A stretch of 64,000 nucleotides of DNA from Flavobacteriales bacterium. GTDB taxonomy: Bacteria > Bacteroidota > Bacteroidia > Flavobacteriales_C > GCA-002722245. The stretch covers positions 1-64,000 of the forward strand of contig CANFBW010000013.1 of the NCBI GenBank assembly GCA_947444925.1. The letters run 5' to 3'. Position numbers and translations under genes: made by a program. The first letter of the stretch is position 1. Every line of letters begins with the position of its first letter. Below the pieces are notes generated by a model. The model was not told where the DNA came from and did no database searches. It saw nothing but the letters and a program-made list of their open reading frames with translations. This document shows positions 29,125-40,400 of the stretch, piece by piece.

Positions 29125-30999
29125 CTATTCTACTACAAATTTCAGCGTATATAACTCTTGCTGCATCTGCACGCTGATGAAGTAGATGCCTCGTGCCAAT
29201 TGCTTTTCAAATTGCAGAGGCAATGCTACTCCTTTGTCAAGCCAAACGATTTGCGAAAACAAGAGCTGGCCAAGTGCATCATACAAAACCACCGTGCACG
29301 CCGAGCGTTTCACAGGCAATGAGAAAAAGAGTGAAATTGCACTGCCATCACATGGATTCGGGTAAAGTGAAAAAACCGCATCGGATGTACCTTGCGCAGC
29401 GATCAACACTATTTTTGAATATGAACTTGAGCCATCGGCATCTGTTTGCTTTAAGCGGTAGTAAACCATCTGCGCAGTGGCATCCGCATCGAGAATTTCA
29501 TAGTTCAAAACAGCGTAGGAAGTGCCCGCACCTTGTACTACAGCGATATTTGTAAAATGAACACCATCCGTTGACCTTTCAACGGTAAAATAATCGTTGT
29601 TGATCTCTGATGCTGTTGACCAATAAAGGCTATTTCCACCACTAACACGTGCTGCATTGAAAAACAAAAGCTCAATGGGTAAAACTGCGTTGCTGTATTG
29701 AAATGCACCAATGTCTTTGTTATTAGTTGGGCGAACATAAGGGGGATTGCGCCTCACATCATCGGTCACTGTGCCATCAGCACCAGCAGCACCAATAGCT
29801 GGTGAGCCCACAGTGATATCAAGTACAGTAGCACTTGTATACAATGGGTCGGCACTCAAACTATTGGCATCCTTCGACAACGCAGCTTTCCACGCAGCCA
29901 ACGTTGAATAATTCGATCCATTTCTATTGGCAATGTATCCACTAGGCGCATAGTATATGTTGTAGTTCAAAGTAGTTGGATCATTGCTATTGTCGGGAAA
30001 ATTGAGACAATTGCGAGCGGTGGAATAAAAAATATTGTTTTGAATCGTCCAACTCAAACACGCACCATAAATACAATCCTTATCAGAGCGAATAGAGTTG
30101 AACTTAAAAGTGTTAGTGGCATGACTGCCAGTACTGTTCACGCAAAAAAGTCCATATTCACACGCCCAAACAAAGTTGTTTACCCAAGTATTGCCAGTAC
30201 CTTCTTGCTGAATGTCGAAGCCGTAATTGAAGCCACTGATTCTGTTGCTGCTTAAGCGACAATTGTCGGCCAAGTAGGGAGCGGGAAAAGAAGTAGTTCC
30301 TTCAATGATAATGCCCAAATGGTTTTGTCCGGCAGTGTAGGCCGATGCATGGGTGATGGTATTTCCATCAAAAATCTGATTGGAACTATTGTACGAATCA
30401 ATACCGTTGTATACAGTGCTGATCGTACAAGAATTCACGCTGCAATTGCTCGCGGTCATAAACACAATGGCAGCTCCACTGGCCACACATTTAAAAGAGC
30501 ACGAACTGAAAATGATGTTCGATGTTCCTGCGTTGACGTAAGCTGTATTTACATTTTGTGTTGTTTCTACATACACGTCTCTAAAAGTAATATAGCTATT
30601 GCCACTTCCAGAGCCATTTCCAATGGCAATACCCTGCGAAGAAGTGTAAATATTTTTGGTCAGCCCTACGCCCGCTCCTTGAAAAGTCAAAGGTGATCCA
30701 TTTGTTCCGCCATCAGCATTTGAATTGAGTGCCCAACCCTCATTGTAGTTTCCAGCATCAATGTAAACAATATCGTTCGCACCAAGTACTTTGTTGCTGA
30801 TTACATACGAAACCGTTAAATAAGGTTGCGAGGCCGACCCTGTTCCTGCACTGTTATTGCCAACTGCAGAACAGTAAACGTCACCAATTGTTGCACCATC
30901 ATTAACATACCATGTTGCCGAAAAAGCACTTAAGTGCGCGCAAAAGCAAATAACGAAGAGCGAAAAATGAGGGAAAATGGATGTAAAATTCTTATTCAT
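29125..30999 (-). CDS. Secreted right-handed parallel beta-helix protein with C-terminal T9SS type A sorting domain
   Basis: Repeated N-x-I/F strand-turn pattern; signal MNKNFTSIFPHFSLFVICFCAHLSAFS; C-term FSLYPNPCDGSAISLFFSL...RGIYFISVQMQQELYTLKFVVE. Confidence 0.82.
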   Translation of the reverse strand: MNKNFTSIFPHFSLFVICFCAHLSAFSATWYVNDGATIGDVYCSAVGNNSAGTGSASQPYLTVSYVISNKVLGANDIVYIDAGNYNEGWALNSNADGGTNGSPLTFQGAGVGLTKNIYTSSQGIAIGNGSGSGNSYITFRDVYVETTQNVNTAYVNAGTSNIIFSSCSFKCVASGAAIVFMTASNCSVNSCTISTVYNGIDSYNSSNQIFDGNTITHASAYTAGQNHLGIIIEGTTSFPAPYLADNCRLSSNRISGFNYGFDIQQEGTGNTWVNNFVWACEYGLFCVNSTGSHATNTFKFNSIRSDKDCIYGACLSWTIQNNIFYSTARNCLNFPDNSNDPTTLNYNIYYAPSGYIANRNGSNYSTLAAWKAALSKDANSLSADPLYTSATVLDITVGSPAIGAAGADGTVTDDVRRNPPYVRPTNNKDIGAFQYSNAVLPIELLFFNAARVSGGNSLYWSTASEINNDYFTVERSTDGVHFTNIAVVQGAGTSYAVLNYEILDADATAQMVYYRLKQTDADGSSSYSKIVLIAAQGTSDAVFSLYPNPCDGSAISLFFSLPVKRSACTVVLYDALGQLLFSQIVWLDKGVALPLQFEKQLARGIYFISVQMQQELYTLKFVVE

Positions 31000-31335
31000 G
31001 ACAAAAGTTTGCTGCATTAGAGTAATCGGAGACAATATTACGCGTAAATGCGCTTTGAGTCAAGTTAAAAAAGCAAAAAATAAAATGCATCTTGCTGATA
31101 TATAGAACGTTACAAATACAAATTTGCGGTTACAACACACTTAGCATGAGACTCAAATACTTGATTGACAAGCCTTATTTAATTCAATTGCGTCTCAAAA
31201 TTTACACTTAGAGAACAATTCTTCACAAAAAAACTATTCTACCAACAAAGCAATTTTTCGGACAAAAAACACTAAAACATTAGGTTTTCATCACCACAAA
31301 TTATATATTAGGCAAGCCAAACTAATTTATTAGAT

Positions 31336-32790
31336 ATGGAACACAATAAGTTTTTCAATTTCGAATACCAAGCGTCTTCAGAAAACTACGATGAATTTGT
31401 TTCGAGCGACAACATAGTGCGCGCACACTATGATCCTCTTTCCGCGCAATTTGCACAATATAAAACCGAGCATTATCAAAAATTCAATGAAGAAGCCAAG
31501 CTCGTTTTTTTTAATGAGGGAATTACTTTCGCGGTGTACTCAGACAATCCCTTGGGCTCAGAAAAAATATTTCCATTCGACTTTATTCCACGCATCATCC
31601 CAGCCAATGAGTGGAACAGTATTGAAAAAGGAATCGTCCAAAGAAACCGCGCCATCAATGAATTTTTAAAAGATCTCTACCATGGAAAAAAAATATTGAA
31701 AGACGGTATTGTGCCCAAAGAACTAATCTACTCGAGTGCGAACATGTTGTCTGTCATGGAAGGCTTTGATCCGATCGGCGGAATTTACAACCACATTTCA
31801 GGCACCGACATTATCCGACACAGCGACGGAGAATATTATGTTCTGGAAGACAACGTGCGCTGTCCGTCGGGCGTGAGTTATGTGCTCGCCAACCGTAATA
31901 CCTTAAAGAAAACACTGCCTAAGCTTTTCAGTAAATGTCAACCGCAGCCAATTATCAACTATCCCGAAAAACTGCTAGAGATGCTTCAATCTGTGAGTCC
32001 CGGAAACAGCCACCCCAACTGCGTTGTACTAAGCCCAGGGATGTACAACAGCGCGTATTTCGAGCATTCCTTTTTAGCACAAAGCATGGGCGTTGAGTTG
32101 GTAGAAGGACGCGATCTCTTCGTGAAAAACGATGTGGTTTACATGAAAACCATTCACGGCTCACAAAGGGTACATGTGATTTACCGGCGCATTGACGATC
32201 CCTTTCTCGATCCCTTGTTGTTCAATCCTGATTCTGTTTTGGGAACGCCAGGATTAATGAGTGCCTATCTTGCCGGCAACGTAACATTGGTAAACGCACC
32301 AGGAACAGGAGTTGCCGACGACAAGGCAGTATATGCCTACATGCCCGAAATCATTAAATATTATGTAGGTGAAGAACAAATTCTTAAAAACGTGCCCACT
32401 TACCGTTGCGGTGAAGACGACGACTTAAAATATGTTCTTGAAAACATCGAAAAACTGGTAGTGAAGCCAGTTGATGAATCAGGAGGTTATGGTATCTCCA
32501 TTGGCAACACCTTAAGCAAAGAACAAATCAAAGAAGTACAATTACAAATACAGCAAAATCGCAGGAAGTACATCGCTCAGCCCATCATGTCGCTGTCGGT
32601 GCACCCCACTTACATTGAAGGAGAAGACACCATTGATGCCCGCCATATTGATTTGCGCACCTTTTGTCTTTTAGGAAAATCGACAGAATATGTACTTCCC
32701 GGAGGACTAACAAGAGTGGCACTTAAAAAAGGGAATTTAATTGTGAACTCTTCGCAAGGCGGAGGATCAAAGGATACTTGGGTAATTTAA
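31336..32790 (+). CDS. Circularly permuted ATP-grasp type 2 family protein
   Basis: YHGKKILKDGIVP, DIIRHSDGEYYVLEDNVRCPSGVSYVLANR, VYRRIDDPFLDPL, VVKPVDESGGYG. Confidence 0.92.
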   Translation: MEHNKFFNFEYQASSENYDEFVSSDNIVRAHYDPLSAQFAQYKTEHYQKFNEEAKLVFFNEGITFAVYSDNPLGSEKIFPFDFIPRIIPANEWNSIEKGIVQRNRAINEFLKDLYHGKKILKDGIVPKELIYSSANMLSVMEGFDPIGGIYNHISGTDIIRHSDGEYYVLEDNVRCPSGVSYVLANRNTLKKTLPKLFSKCQPQPIINYPEKLLEMLQSVSPGNSHPNCVVLSPGMYNSAYFEHSFLAQSMGVELVEGRDLFVKNDVVYMKTIHGSQRVHVIYRRIDDPFLDPLLFNPDSVLGTPGLMSAYLAGNVTLVNAPGTGVADDKAVYAYMPEIIKYYVGEEQILKNVPTYRCGEDDDLKYVLENIEKLVVKPVDESGGYGISIGNTLSKEQIKEVQLQIQQNRRKYIAQPIMSLSVHPTYIEGEDTIDARHIDLRTFCLLGKSTEYVLPGGLTRVALKKGNLIVNSSQGGGSKDTWVI

Positions 32791-32801
32791 AAATACAGTA
32801 T

Positions 32802-33740
32802 ATGCTATCACGTATCGCAAACAATTTATTTTGGATGGGCCGCTATCTCGAAAGAATAGAGCATACCGCCCGCTATACAAAAGTCAACTACTTTTCGGCA
32901 ATGGATGCACCCATTGTTTTACAAAAAGACCTGATGTTGCATTCGCTGCTGAAAATGAATGGCAAGGGCTTGGCCATCAATGAATTCAATGAACAAAACG
33001 TGTTGCAATGCTTGTCTTTCGACAAAGAAAACCCCTCGTCAATCATCAGTAATATTATTTTTGCGCGAGAAAATGCACGCGGCGCTAGAGATATTATCAG
33101 TACAGAATTATGGGAATCCATCAACAAGTACTACCACTTCGTGCTCAATTACGATCAGGAATCCTACCGCACCACTGCGCTTTACGATTTCACGCAAAAC
33201 TCTATTGAACAATTGACCATCATTAAAGGTCAAATGGACGGCACCTTGGTACACAACGATGCATGGTCCATCATTAAACTGGGTATCTACCTTGAACGTG
33301 CGGCACAAATTTTACGCGCCATTCATACCAAATGGGAAGATATTGAATCCCTCAAGGGAAACGAAAAAGAAAACATTTCAATACTGTCGCACCAATTGGC
33401 GGCATTGATGCGCGGATTAGAATCCTTCGACATGAGCAGAAAACACTACCGCCGCCCACCAAATTTGCACGATTCCCTTGAATTTATTCTGTTAAACGAT
33501 AGATTTCCTCGGTCAGTGCTCAGTTGCTTGAGAAAAGTGACCCAGCAAATTCACGTGATTAGCGCTGCGAAATCACTGACGAAAGACTCCGTGGAATTTT
33601 TAGCCAACAAAATTTACGCACGACTAAAACATCTAACTATAGAAGAAATTACAGAAGATTTACCCACTTTTATCAATAAAACGCAATATGATATTTATCT
33701 TATCGGCGCGAAACTAGAAGAGGAATATTTTCCGCTGTAA
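32802..33740 (+). CDS. Alpha-E domain-containing protein
   Basis: MLSRIANNLFWMGRYLERIEHTARYTKV N-terminus typical of the family; follows the ATP-grasp gene. Start at 32802 preferred over 32778. Confidence 0.9.
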   Translation: MLSRIANNLFWMGRYLERIEHTARYTKVNYFSAMDAPIVLQKDLMLHSLLKMNGKGLAINEFNEQNVLQCLSFDKENPSSIISNIIFARENARGARDIISTELWESINKYYHFVLNYDQESYRTTALYDFTQNSIEQLTIIKGQMDGTLVHNDAWSIIKLGIYLERAAQILRAIHTKWEDIESLKGNEKENISILSHQLAALMRGLESFDMSRKHYRRPPNLHDSLEFILLNDRFPRSVLSCLRKVTQQIHVISAAKSLTKDSVEFLANKIYARLKHLTIEEITEDLPTFINKTQYDIYLIGAKLEEEYFPL

Positions 33741-33741
33741 A

Positions 33742-34602
33742 ATGAGTCTGTATCAATTGCAATATAAAGCGAGCAATGCTTACGCTTCTCAGGTTTGGGG
33801 AGCTTACCTGAAGTTTTTAATACATCCCTATTCCGCCATTGGCGCACAAATTAACAAGCCCTATTTCTCATCTAATGTAGAAGGCGAATGGTGGATCAGC
33901 AATGCGCGCCAAAAAGAAGTAAGCGATATTTTTTTTAAAAGTAACACCAAATTTGATTCTTTGGAAATCAAATACAGCGTGTTGGTTGATGTGCCGATCA
34001 ATAATCCTTTTGAAAAAATCAGCTTGCCTATTGAACTTGAAAAAAGGATTTTGGACTCCAATTCTTGGATCATCGACAACTACCGTTTTATACAAAGTAA
34101 TCCGCAACGGCCAAAATCATATGTGTCAGCCAGCGATTGTAGCGCCTTCTATTGGCTCAACGAAGGCAATTTACTCGACAAAATTATTTGCCTTCGCGAT
34201 CAGGTTTACCACTACATCGAATTCGCTTCGGGTCATACCAACACCAGCACTTGCGCTGCTGAAATTGTGATTATAAAAAAAGGTGTTTGTCAGGATTTCA
34301 CACATTTATTTTTAGGCTTACTCCGACACTTCGGCGTTGCATCGCGCTACACGAGCGGATATTTACATCAAGGCACTGAAACCCGCGGGGCATCACAGTT
34401 ACACGCTTGGGCAGAATGTCATATTCCTGAAATTGGCTGGATGGGCATAGATCCTACCAACAACCTTTTGGTCGACCACCACTATATAAAAATTTGCCAT
34501 GGTTACGACTACGACGACTGTTTACCAGTGTCGGGAGTGCTGAATTCCATGGGTAATCAACAATCTACTGAACATCAAGTGATCGTACAACAAATCCAAT
34601 AA
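33742..34602 (+). CDS. Transglutaminase-like cysteine protease family protein
   Basis: Catalytic triad context: KGVCQDFTHLFLGLLRHFGVASRYTSGYL, SQLHAWAECHIPEIGWMGIDPTNN. Confidence 0.92.
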   Translation: MSLYQLQYKASNAYASQVWGAYLKFLIHPYSAIGAQINKPYFSSNVEGEWWISNARQKEVSDIFFKSNTKFDSLEIKYSVLVDVPINNPFEKISLPIELEKRILDSNSWIIDNYRFIQSNPQRPKSYVSASDCSAFYWLNEGNLLDKIICLRDQVYHYIEFASGHTNTSTCAAEIVIIKKGVCQDFTHLFLGLLRHFGVASRYTSGYLHQGTETRGASQLHAWAECHIPEIGWMGIDPTNNLLVDHHYIKICHGYDYDDCLPVSGVLNSMGNQQSTEHQVIVQQIQ

Positions 34603-34603
34603 A

Positions 34604-35335
34604 ATGACTTACTGCTTAGCAATCAAATTAAAAGAAGGCATCGTCGGAATCGCCGACACACGCATAACTTCAGGAACTGAAACCACCAATGGCAAAAAGC
34701 TATTCACACATCAGGAAGGCAACAACAGTTTGTTTTTAATGACGTCGGGCCTGCGCTCTGTGCGCGACAAAGCACTGACCTACTTTAAAGAAGTTTTGGC
34801 GGAGAAGTCGGAACCCACCGACAAAATTTACAAAGTGGTGAATCTCTTCAGCAAACAAATAAAACTGGTGGCGAAAGAAGATAAAGCTTCATTACACGAA
34901 GCCGGTTTAGACTTCAACATACAAACGTTGATTGGCGGACAAATGGAAGGAGACGCAGAACCCAAATTATTTTTGATCTATCCCGAAGGAAATTGGATTG
35001 AAATTGGCGGCACCACACCATTTATGATCATTGGCAATTCAGGCTATGGCAAGCCTATTTTAAACCGCTCCATCACAAAAGACGTCAGTATTCCATTTGC
35101 ATTGAAAACAGGTTTGTTGTCATTTGATTCCACACGTGTTTGTGCAAATGATGTGGGTTACCCCATCGATGTTTTTGTATACGAAAAAGATTCTTTTAAT
35201 ATCAAACAACACCGATTCGAAGAGAAGAATTTGCGCCAATACACCGAACAGTGGGCGGCGATTTTGAAAGAAGGCATCAACGATATGTCGGAAGAATGGG
35301 TCAATGTTTTGCACCAGCCAAAAAAGAAAAAATAA
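34604..35335 (+). CDS. Anbu-type (proteasome-like, HslV-related) predicted peptidase
   Basis: N-terminal MTYCLAIKLKEGIVGIADTRITSG with Thr as residue 2; in the canonical ATP-grasp/alpha-E/transglutaminase context. Confidence 0.9.
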   Translation: MTYCLAIKLKEGIVGIADTRITSGTETTNGKKLFTHQEGNNSLFLMTSGLRSVRDKALTYFKEVLAEKSEPTDKIYKVVNLFSKQIKLVAKEDKASLHEAGLDFNIQTLIGGQMEGDAEPKLFLIYPEGNWIEIGGTTPFMIIGNSGYGKPILNRSITKDVSIPFALKTGLLSFDSTRVCANDVGYPIDVFVYEKDSFNIKQHRFEEKNLRQYTEQWAAILKEGINDMSEEWVNVLHQPKKKK

Positions 35336-35338
35336 CCT

Positions 35339-35920
35339 CTAAATCGAATAGAAAAATCCAACTCCAAATACATTCGGATTGGAATCAAAAGAAGGATTAT
35401 TTACATCAGTTCCACCGACGCCAAATAAATAAGAAACACGCACTGTAAAAGGACGCTCAGCAACAGCTGCGCGAAACCCACCATGCACAAGGGGGCCATA
35501 AGAAATACTGTTGCCAAAGCCCATCATTAAATTAAAACCACCACCAACACCTAAAAAGCCCCCTATTGGAAACTCCGTAATATCGTTGGCCCTATTTCCA
35601 AAATTAATATCGGCAGTGATGGGTAAATCAACAGAAAAACGACCGCCGTAATATGAACTGAAATAGCCCGCAATGCTAGCAGGACAAGAAGCAGATAGCG
35701 ACAAAAATTCATTGAACTCATAGTAGTTCATTCGAAACCAATACGACAACGTTGGAGAAAAGGCGTACCCGCTGTAATAAAAGGAAACACCTCCTTCTTT
35801 AAAATGGGTAATGTGAAACGGGGAGTCGCTAATATTGCTTTTGGTCGATTGCGCATCGCTTATACCTGTGAAAAGTAAGAAGCAAATTCCAAACAATAAA
35901 CCGCGCAATCCCATGATCAA
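35339..35920 (-). CDS. Conserved hypothetical exported protein, probable small OM barrel
   Basis: Signal peptide; Gly/aromatic-rich strands; ends ...GVGFFYSI. Confidence 0.5.
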   Translation of the reverse strand: MIMGLRGLLFGICFLLFTGISDAQSTKSNISDSPFHITHFKEGGVSFYYSGYAFSPTLSYWFRMNYYEFNEFLSLSASCPASIAGYFSSYYGGRFSVDLPITADINFGNRANDITEFPIGGFLGVGGGFNLMMGFGNSISYGPLVHGGFRAAVAERPFTVRVSYLFGVGGTDVNNPSFDSNPNVFGVGFFYSI

Positions 35921-35926
35921 AATGAA

Positions 35927-37414
35927 TTAACCCACCGCCAACATAGAAGCATCTTTCGCCTCTAAAGCACTTTCACCCATCAAATAAATATCCACCGCAC
36001 GTGCACACTCGCGACCTTCGCTGATGGCCCAAACCACCAATGATTGACCCCTGCGCATATCTCCGGCTGCAAATACTTTTTCAATAGATGTTTTGTAATC
36101 TTTGGTATTCGCTTTCACATTACCTCTTTCGTCGTAAGCCAAGCCCATACCGTCTAACAAACCCTTGTGGTCAGGGCCCAAGAAGCCCGCAGCAATCGTT
36201 ACCAATTCACAAGGCAATACTTTTTCAGTACCAGGAATTTCGTTGAAAATATGTTTACCAGAGGCATCTTTGCTCCATTCAATTTCAGCGACTTTTAACC
36301 CACTAACATTTCCATTTTTATCCCCTACAAACTCCTTAGTCAAAACGCTCCATGCTCTTTCCGACCCTTCCTCATGAGAAGAAGTAGTTTTCAATACCAT
36401 TGGAAACTCTGGCCAAGGATTGTGAGGCGCACGACCCTCAGAAGGTTTGGGTGCAATTTCAAGCTGTGTTACCGACTTAGCGCCATGGCGGTTTGAAGTA
36501 CCAACACAATCCGATCCCGTATCTCCACCACCAATCACAATTACATTTTTGCCGCTTGCCAAAACTTCCTCCACCACTTTTCCTTTGTGGTTTTCGTGTT
36601 TCAATGCAGATACACGCGCGTTGTTTTGCGACAAAAATTCCATCGCAGGATAAATGCCTTTTAGTTCACGACCTGGGATTTGCACATCTCTAGGATCTGC
36701 AGCCCCACCAGCCAACACAAGTGCATCAAAATTTTTCAATAAATCCTCTTTACTCACAGTAACACCAACTTCAACACCACATTTAAAAACCACCCCTTCT
36801 TGCTCCATTACTGAAATGCGTCTTTCAACTACCTTTTTATCGAGCTTAAAATCAGGAATCCCGAAACGCAACAAACCACCAGGTTTTTGCGCTCTTTCAA
36901 ATACCGTTACCAAATGACCGGCTTTATTCAGTTGATCGGCAGTAGCCAATCCAGCAGGACCAGATCCGACCACAGCCACTGTTTTACCTGTTCTTTGTAT
37001 ATCAGTTTTGGGTTTTACCCAACCTTGTTTGAAAGCTTCTTCAATAATGCTTTTTTCAATGTGCTCAATAGCTACTGGTGGCTTATTGATGCCGAGAACG
37101 CATGAACCTTCGCAGGGAGCAGGGCAAATTCGACCCGTAAACTCTGGAAAGTTATTGGTAGTGCTTAATATATCATAAGCATACTTCCATTCTTTGCGGT
37201 ACACTGCATCGTTAAACTCAGGAATAACGTTGCCCAAAGGACAACCGTTGTGGCAAAAAGGAACGCCGCAATTCATGCAGCGCGCAGCTTGTTCACGCGT
37301 TTTTTCTTCCGACATCGGTTTGTAAAACTCAGCGTAATGCTTTTTTCTTTCTTCCGGTTTTTCGTATTCCGGTAGGTTTCTGTCGTACTTTAAAAATCCG
37401 TCTGCTTGACCCAT
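35927..37414 (-). CDS. gltD: Glutamate synthase small subunit
   Basis: CMNCGVPFCHNGCPLGN, GRICPAPCEGSCVLGI, VVGSGPAGLATADQL. Confidence 0.95.
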   Translation of the reverse strand: MGQADGFLKYDRNLPEYEKPEERKKHYAEFYKPMSEEKTREQAARCMNCGVPFCHNGCPLGNVIPEFNDAVYRKEWKYAYDILSTTNNFPEFTGRICPAPCEGSCVLGINKPPVAIEHIEKSIIEEAFKQGWVKPKTDIQRTGKTVAVVGSGPAGLATADQLNKAGHLVTVFERAQKPGGLLRFGIPDFKLDKKVVERRISVMEQEGVVFKCGVEVGVTVSKEDLLKNFDALVLAGGAADPRDVQIPGRELKGIYPAMEFLSQNNARVSALKHENHKGKVVEEVLASGKNVIVIGGGDTGSDCVGTSNRHGAKSVTQLEIAPKPSEGRAPHNPWPEFPMVLKTTSSHEEGSERAWSVLTKEFVGDKNGNVSGLKVAEIEWSKDASGKHIFNEIPGTEKVLPCELVTIAAGFLGPDHKGLLDGMGLAYDERGNVKANTKDYKTSIEKVFAAGDMRRGQSLVVWAISEGRECARAVDIYLMGESALEAKDASMLAVG

Positions 37415-37469
37415 ACTAATTAAATTTCATGTTTAACGTTCAATATTCAATGTTCACAATGAAGAGTTG

Positions 37470-40400
37470 TTAGCCAACCTCCAATTTTGAACTTTGAACT
37501 TTGCTCTTACTTTCTGCTTTCAATTTATCCATCACGCGCTTGTAATCACGCGGCATCACTTTTTTGAAGTTCTTCAATTCTTTGTCCCAATCGGCCAATA
37601 TTTGTTTTCCGATCTTACTGCTCGTGTGCTGAACGTGCTCTTCAATTAAGCCCTTCAATTCAGCGGCATCTTCAGCAGATATGGCTTCGAGATCAGCCAA
37701 TTCATTATTGAAATTACTTGCGAACTCCTTCCATTTGTCCCAGATATAAGCATAACCGCCGCTCATACCGGCGCCAAAGTTTCTGCCTACTTTACCCAAC
37801 ACCACTACTCTACCGCCAGTCATGTATTCCACGCCGTGATCACCAATTCCTTCTACCACCGTTGTAACACCCGAGTTTCTAACGCAAAAACGCTCACCAG
37901 CTTGTCCGTTGATAAACGACTTACCAGAAGTAGCACCATAAAAAGCAACGTTGCCAATAATGATGTTGTTTTCTGGAACGAACTTGCTTTCCTTGCTCGG
38001 ATAAATCACCAATTCGGCACCCGACAAACCTTTACCGAAGTAATCGTTTGCCTCGCCTTCAACAGTAAAGCGAACACCTTTAGTGGTAAAACCACCAAAA
38101 CTTTGTCCTGCTGAACCAATGAATTTAATGTCGATGCTGCCGTCGGGCAAGCCAACGCCACCGTGTACCTTACATATTTCGTTTGACAACATTGCGCCAA
38201 CAGAGCGATCGATATTGATGATTTTAAATTCACCTTTCACCTTCGCGCCATCGTGGATGGCAGGTTGCGCCAATTCAATCAATTTTCTGTCGATCACGTT
38301 TTCAATTTCGTGGTCTTGTTCTTTTTGTTTGTACAAGCCTACTGAAGCCGGCACATTTGGTTTGTACAACAATGGAGAAAGGTCAAGGTTGGCGGTTTTC
38401 CAATGTGGATCATTGTACTTCACTTCCAACATATCTGTTCTTCCGATCATGTCGTTCACCGTTCTGAATCCCAAAGCCGCCATTTCCAAACGCAAATCTT
38501 CTACTAAGAAAGTGAAGAAATTCACGAGGTGATCCGCATTACCCGTAAACAATTTTCGCAATTGCGGATCTTGTGTGGCAACGCCCACCGGACAAGTATT
38601 CAAGTGACACTTGCGCATCATGATGCAGCCTTCAACAACAAGCGCAGCTGTAGCAACACCCCATTCTTCGGCACCCAACATTGATGCAATGACAAGGTCG
38701 CGTCCAGTTCTCAATTGTCCGTCGGTTTGTACCGTAATTCTGCTTCTCAAATCATTCATCACCAAAGTTTGGTGTGTTTCGGCCAAGCCCAATTCCCATG
38801 GCAATCCAGCGTGACGCACGGAACTCAAAGGCGAAGCACCAGTACCGCCATCGTGACCGGCAATCAACACCACGTCTCCTTTTGCTTTCGCAACACCACT
38901 TGCAATCGTACCAACACCCGCTTCAGAAACCAGCTTCACGTTGACTCTCGCTGCTCTGTTGGCATTTTTCAAGTCGAAAATCAACTGCGCTAAATCTTCA
39001 ATAGAATAAATATCGTGGTGAGGTGGAGGAGAAATCAAACCAACACCAGGTGTGGAATGACGCACTCTACCTATCCATTCGTCAACTTTGTGACCAGGCA
39101 GCTGTCCACCTTCACCCGGTTTTGCACCTTGCGCTATTTTAATTTGCAATTCGTCGGCATTGGTTAAGTAATGCGCGGTAACACCAAATCTTCCCGAAGC
39201 CACTTGTTTAATAGCACTTCGTTCCCAATCGCCATTTGCTTTTTTTGCGTAGCGAATTTCATCTTCACCACCTTCGCCAGAGTTGCTTTTTCCACCAATA
39301 CGGTTCATTGCAACAGCTAATGTACTATGGGCTTCAAAAGAGATGGAACCAAAAGACATCGCGCCTGACGCCAATCGTTTGAAGATGCTTTCTTTAGGTT
39401 CAACTTCCTCTAAAGGAATAGCTGTTGCTCCTTTTTTAAATTGAAGCAAGCCACGCAGAGTCATTGCTTGCGCTGTTTGATCGTTTATCTTATCGGTAAA
39501 CTGCTTAAATATTTTGAAATCGTTGGTTCTTGTTGATTTTTGCAACAATGAAATCGTATCAGGATTGAACAAATGCGCTTCTCCTTTGCGTTTCCATTGG
39601 TAAAATCCACCGATGAACAAATGCTTGTCGATGCTCGTATCTTGAAAAGCACGTTTGTGACGAATACGTACTTCCTTAGCCAAATCATCAAAGCGCATAC
39701 CTTTGATACGAGAAACCGTTCCGGTGAAACATTTTTCAATCACTTCTGGTCCTATACCTAAAGCCTCAAATATCTGAGCCCCTTGGTAGGACTGTACCGT
39801 AGAGATTCCCATTTTTGAGAACACCTTCAACAAACCATAATTGATGGCTTTGCTATAGTTGGCCAATAATTTTTTAATGGACACATCACCGCTTTCTAGC
39901 TCCTCTTCAAACATGTGACGAATGGTATCGCCCGCCAAATATGCATTTACAGCATTGGCTCCAAAACCAATCAAAGTAGCAAAATGATGCGTTTCAATGG
40001 CATCACCCGACTCCACCACCAAGCTGGTACGTGTTCTTAGGCCTTTTTTGATCAAGCTGCTGTGAATAGCACCTACCGCCAGTAGCGATGGAATGGCCGC
40101 TGTATTTTGGTCGATATTTCTATCAGAAATAATCAAGATATTACACCCCATCAGCGTCGCACGCTCAGCATTGGCGCATATTTCATCAATCGCGCTTTCC
40201 AAAGAACCCGGACGGTCAAAGGCGGAGAAAATTGCATTAATGGTGTACGACTTAAATGAACCGTCGTTCAATTTTCGCAATTTGTCCAACTGACCATTTG
40301 AAATCACGGGTGTTTCCAGATGAATTTGACGGCAGTGCTCGGGCGTTTCAGCCAATATGTTTTTTTGCGAGCCCAAATTGGTGAAGAGTGACATGATCAC

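Noticed and set aside
38083-38532. 149-aa plus-strand ORF within gltB
   Set aside because: Antisense to conserved gltB; no domain features.
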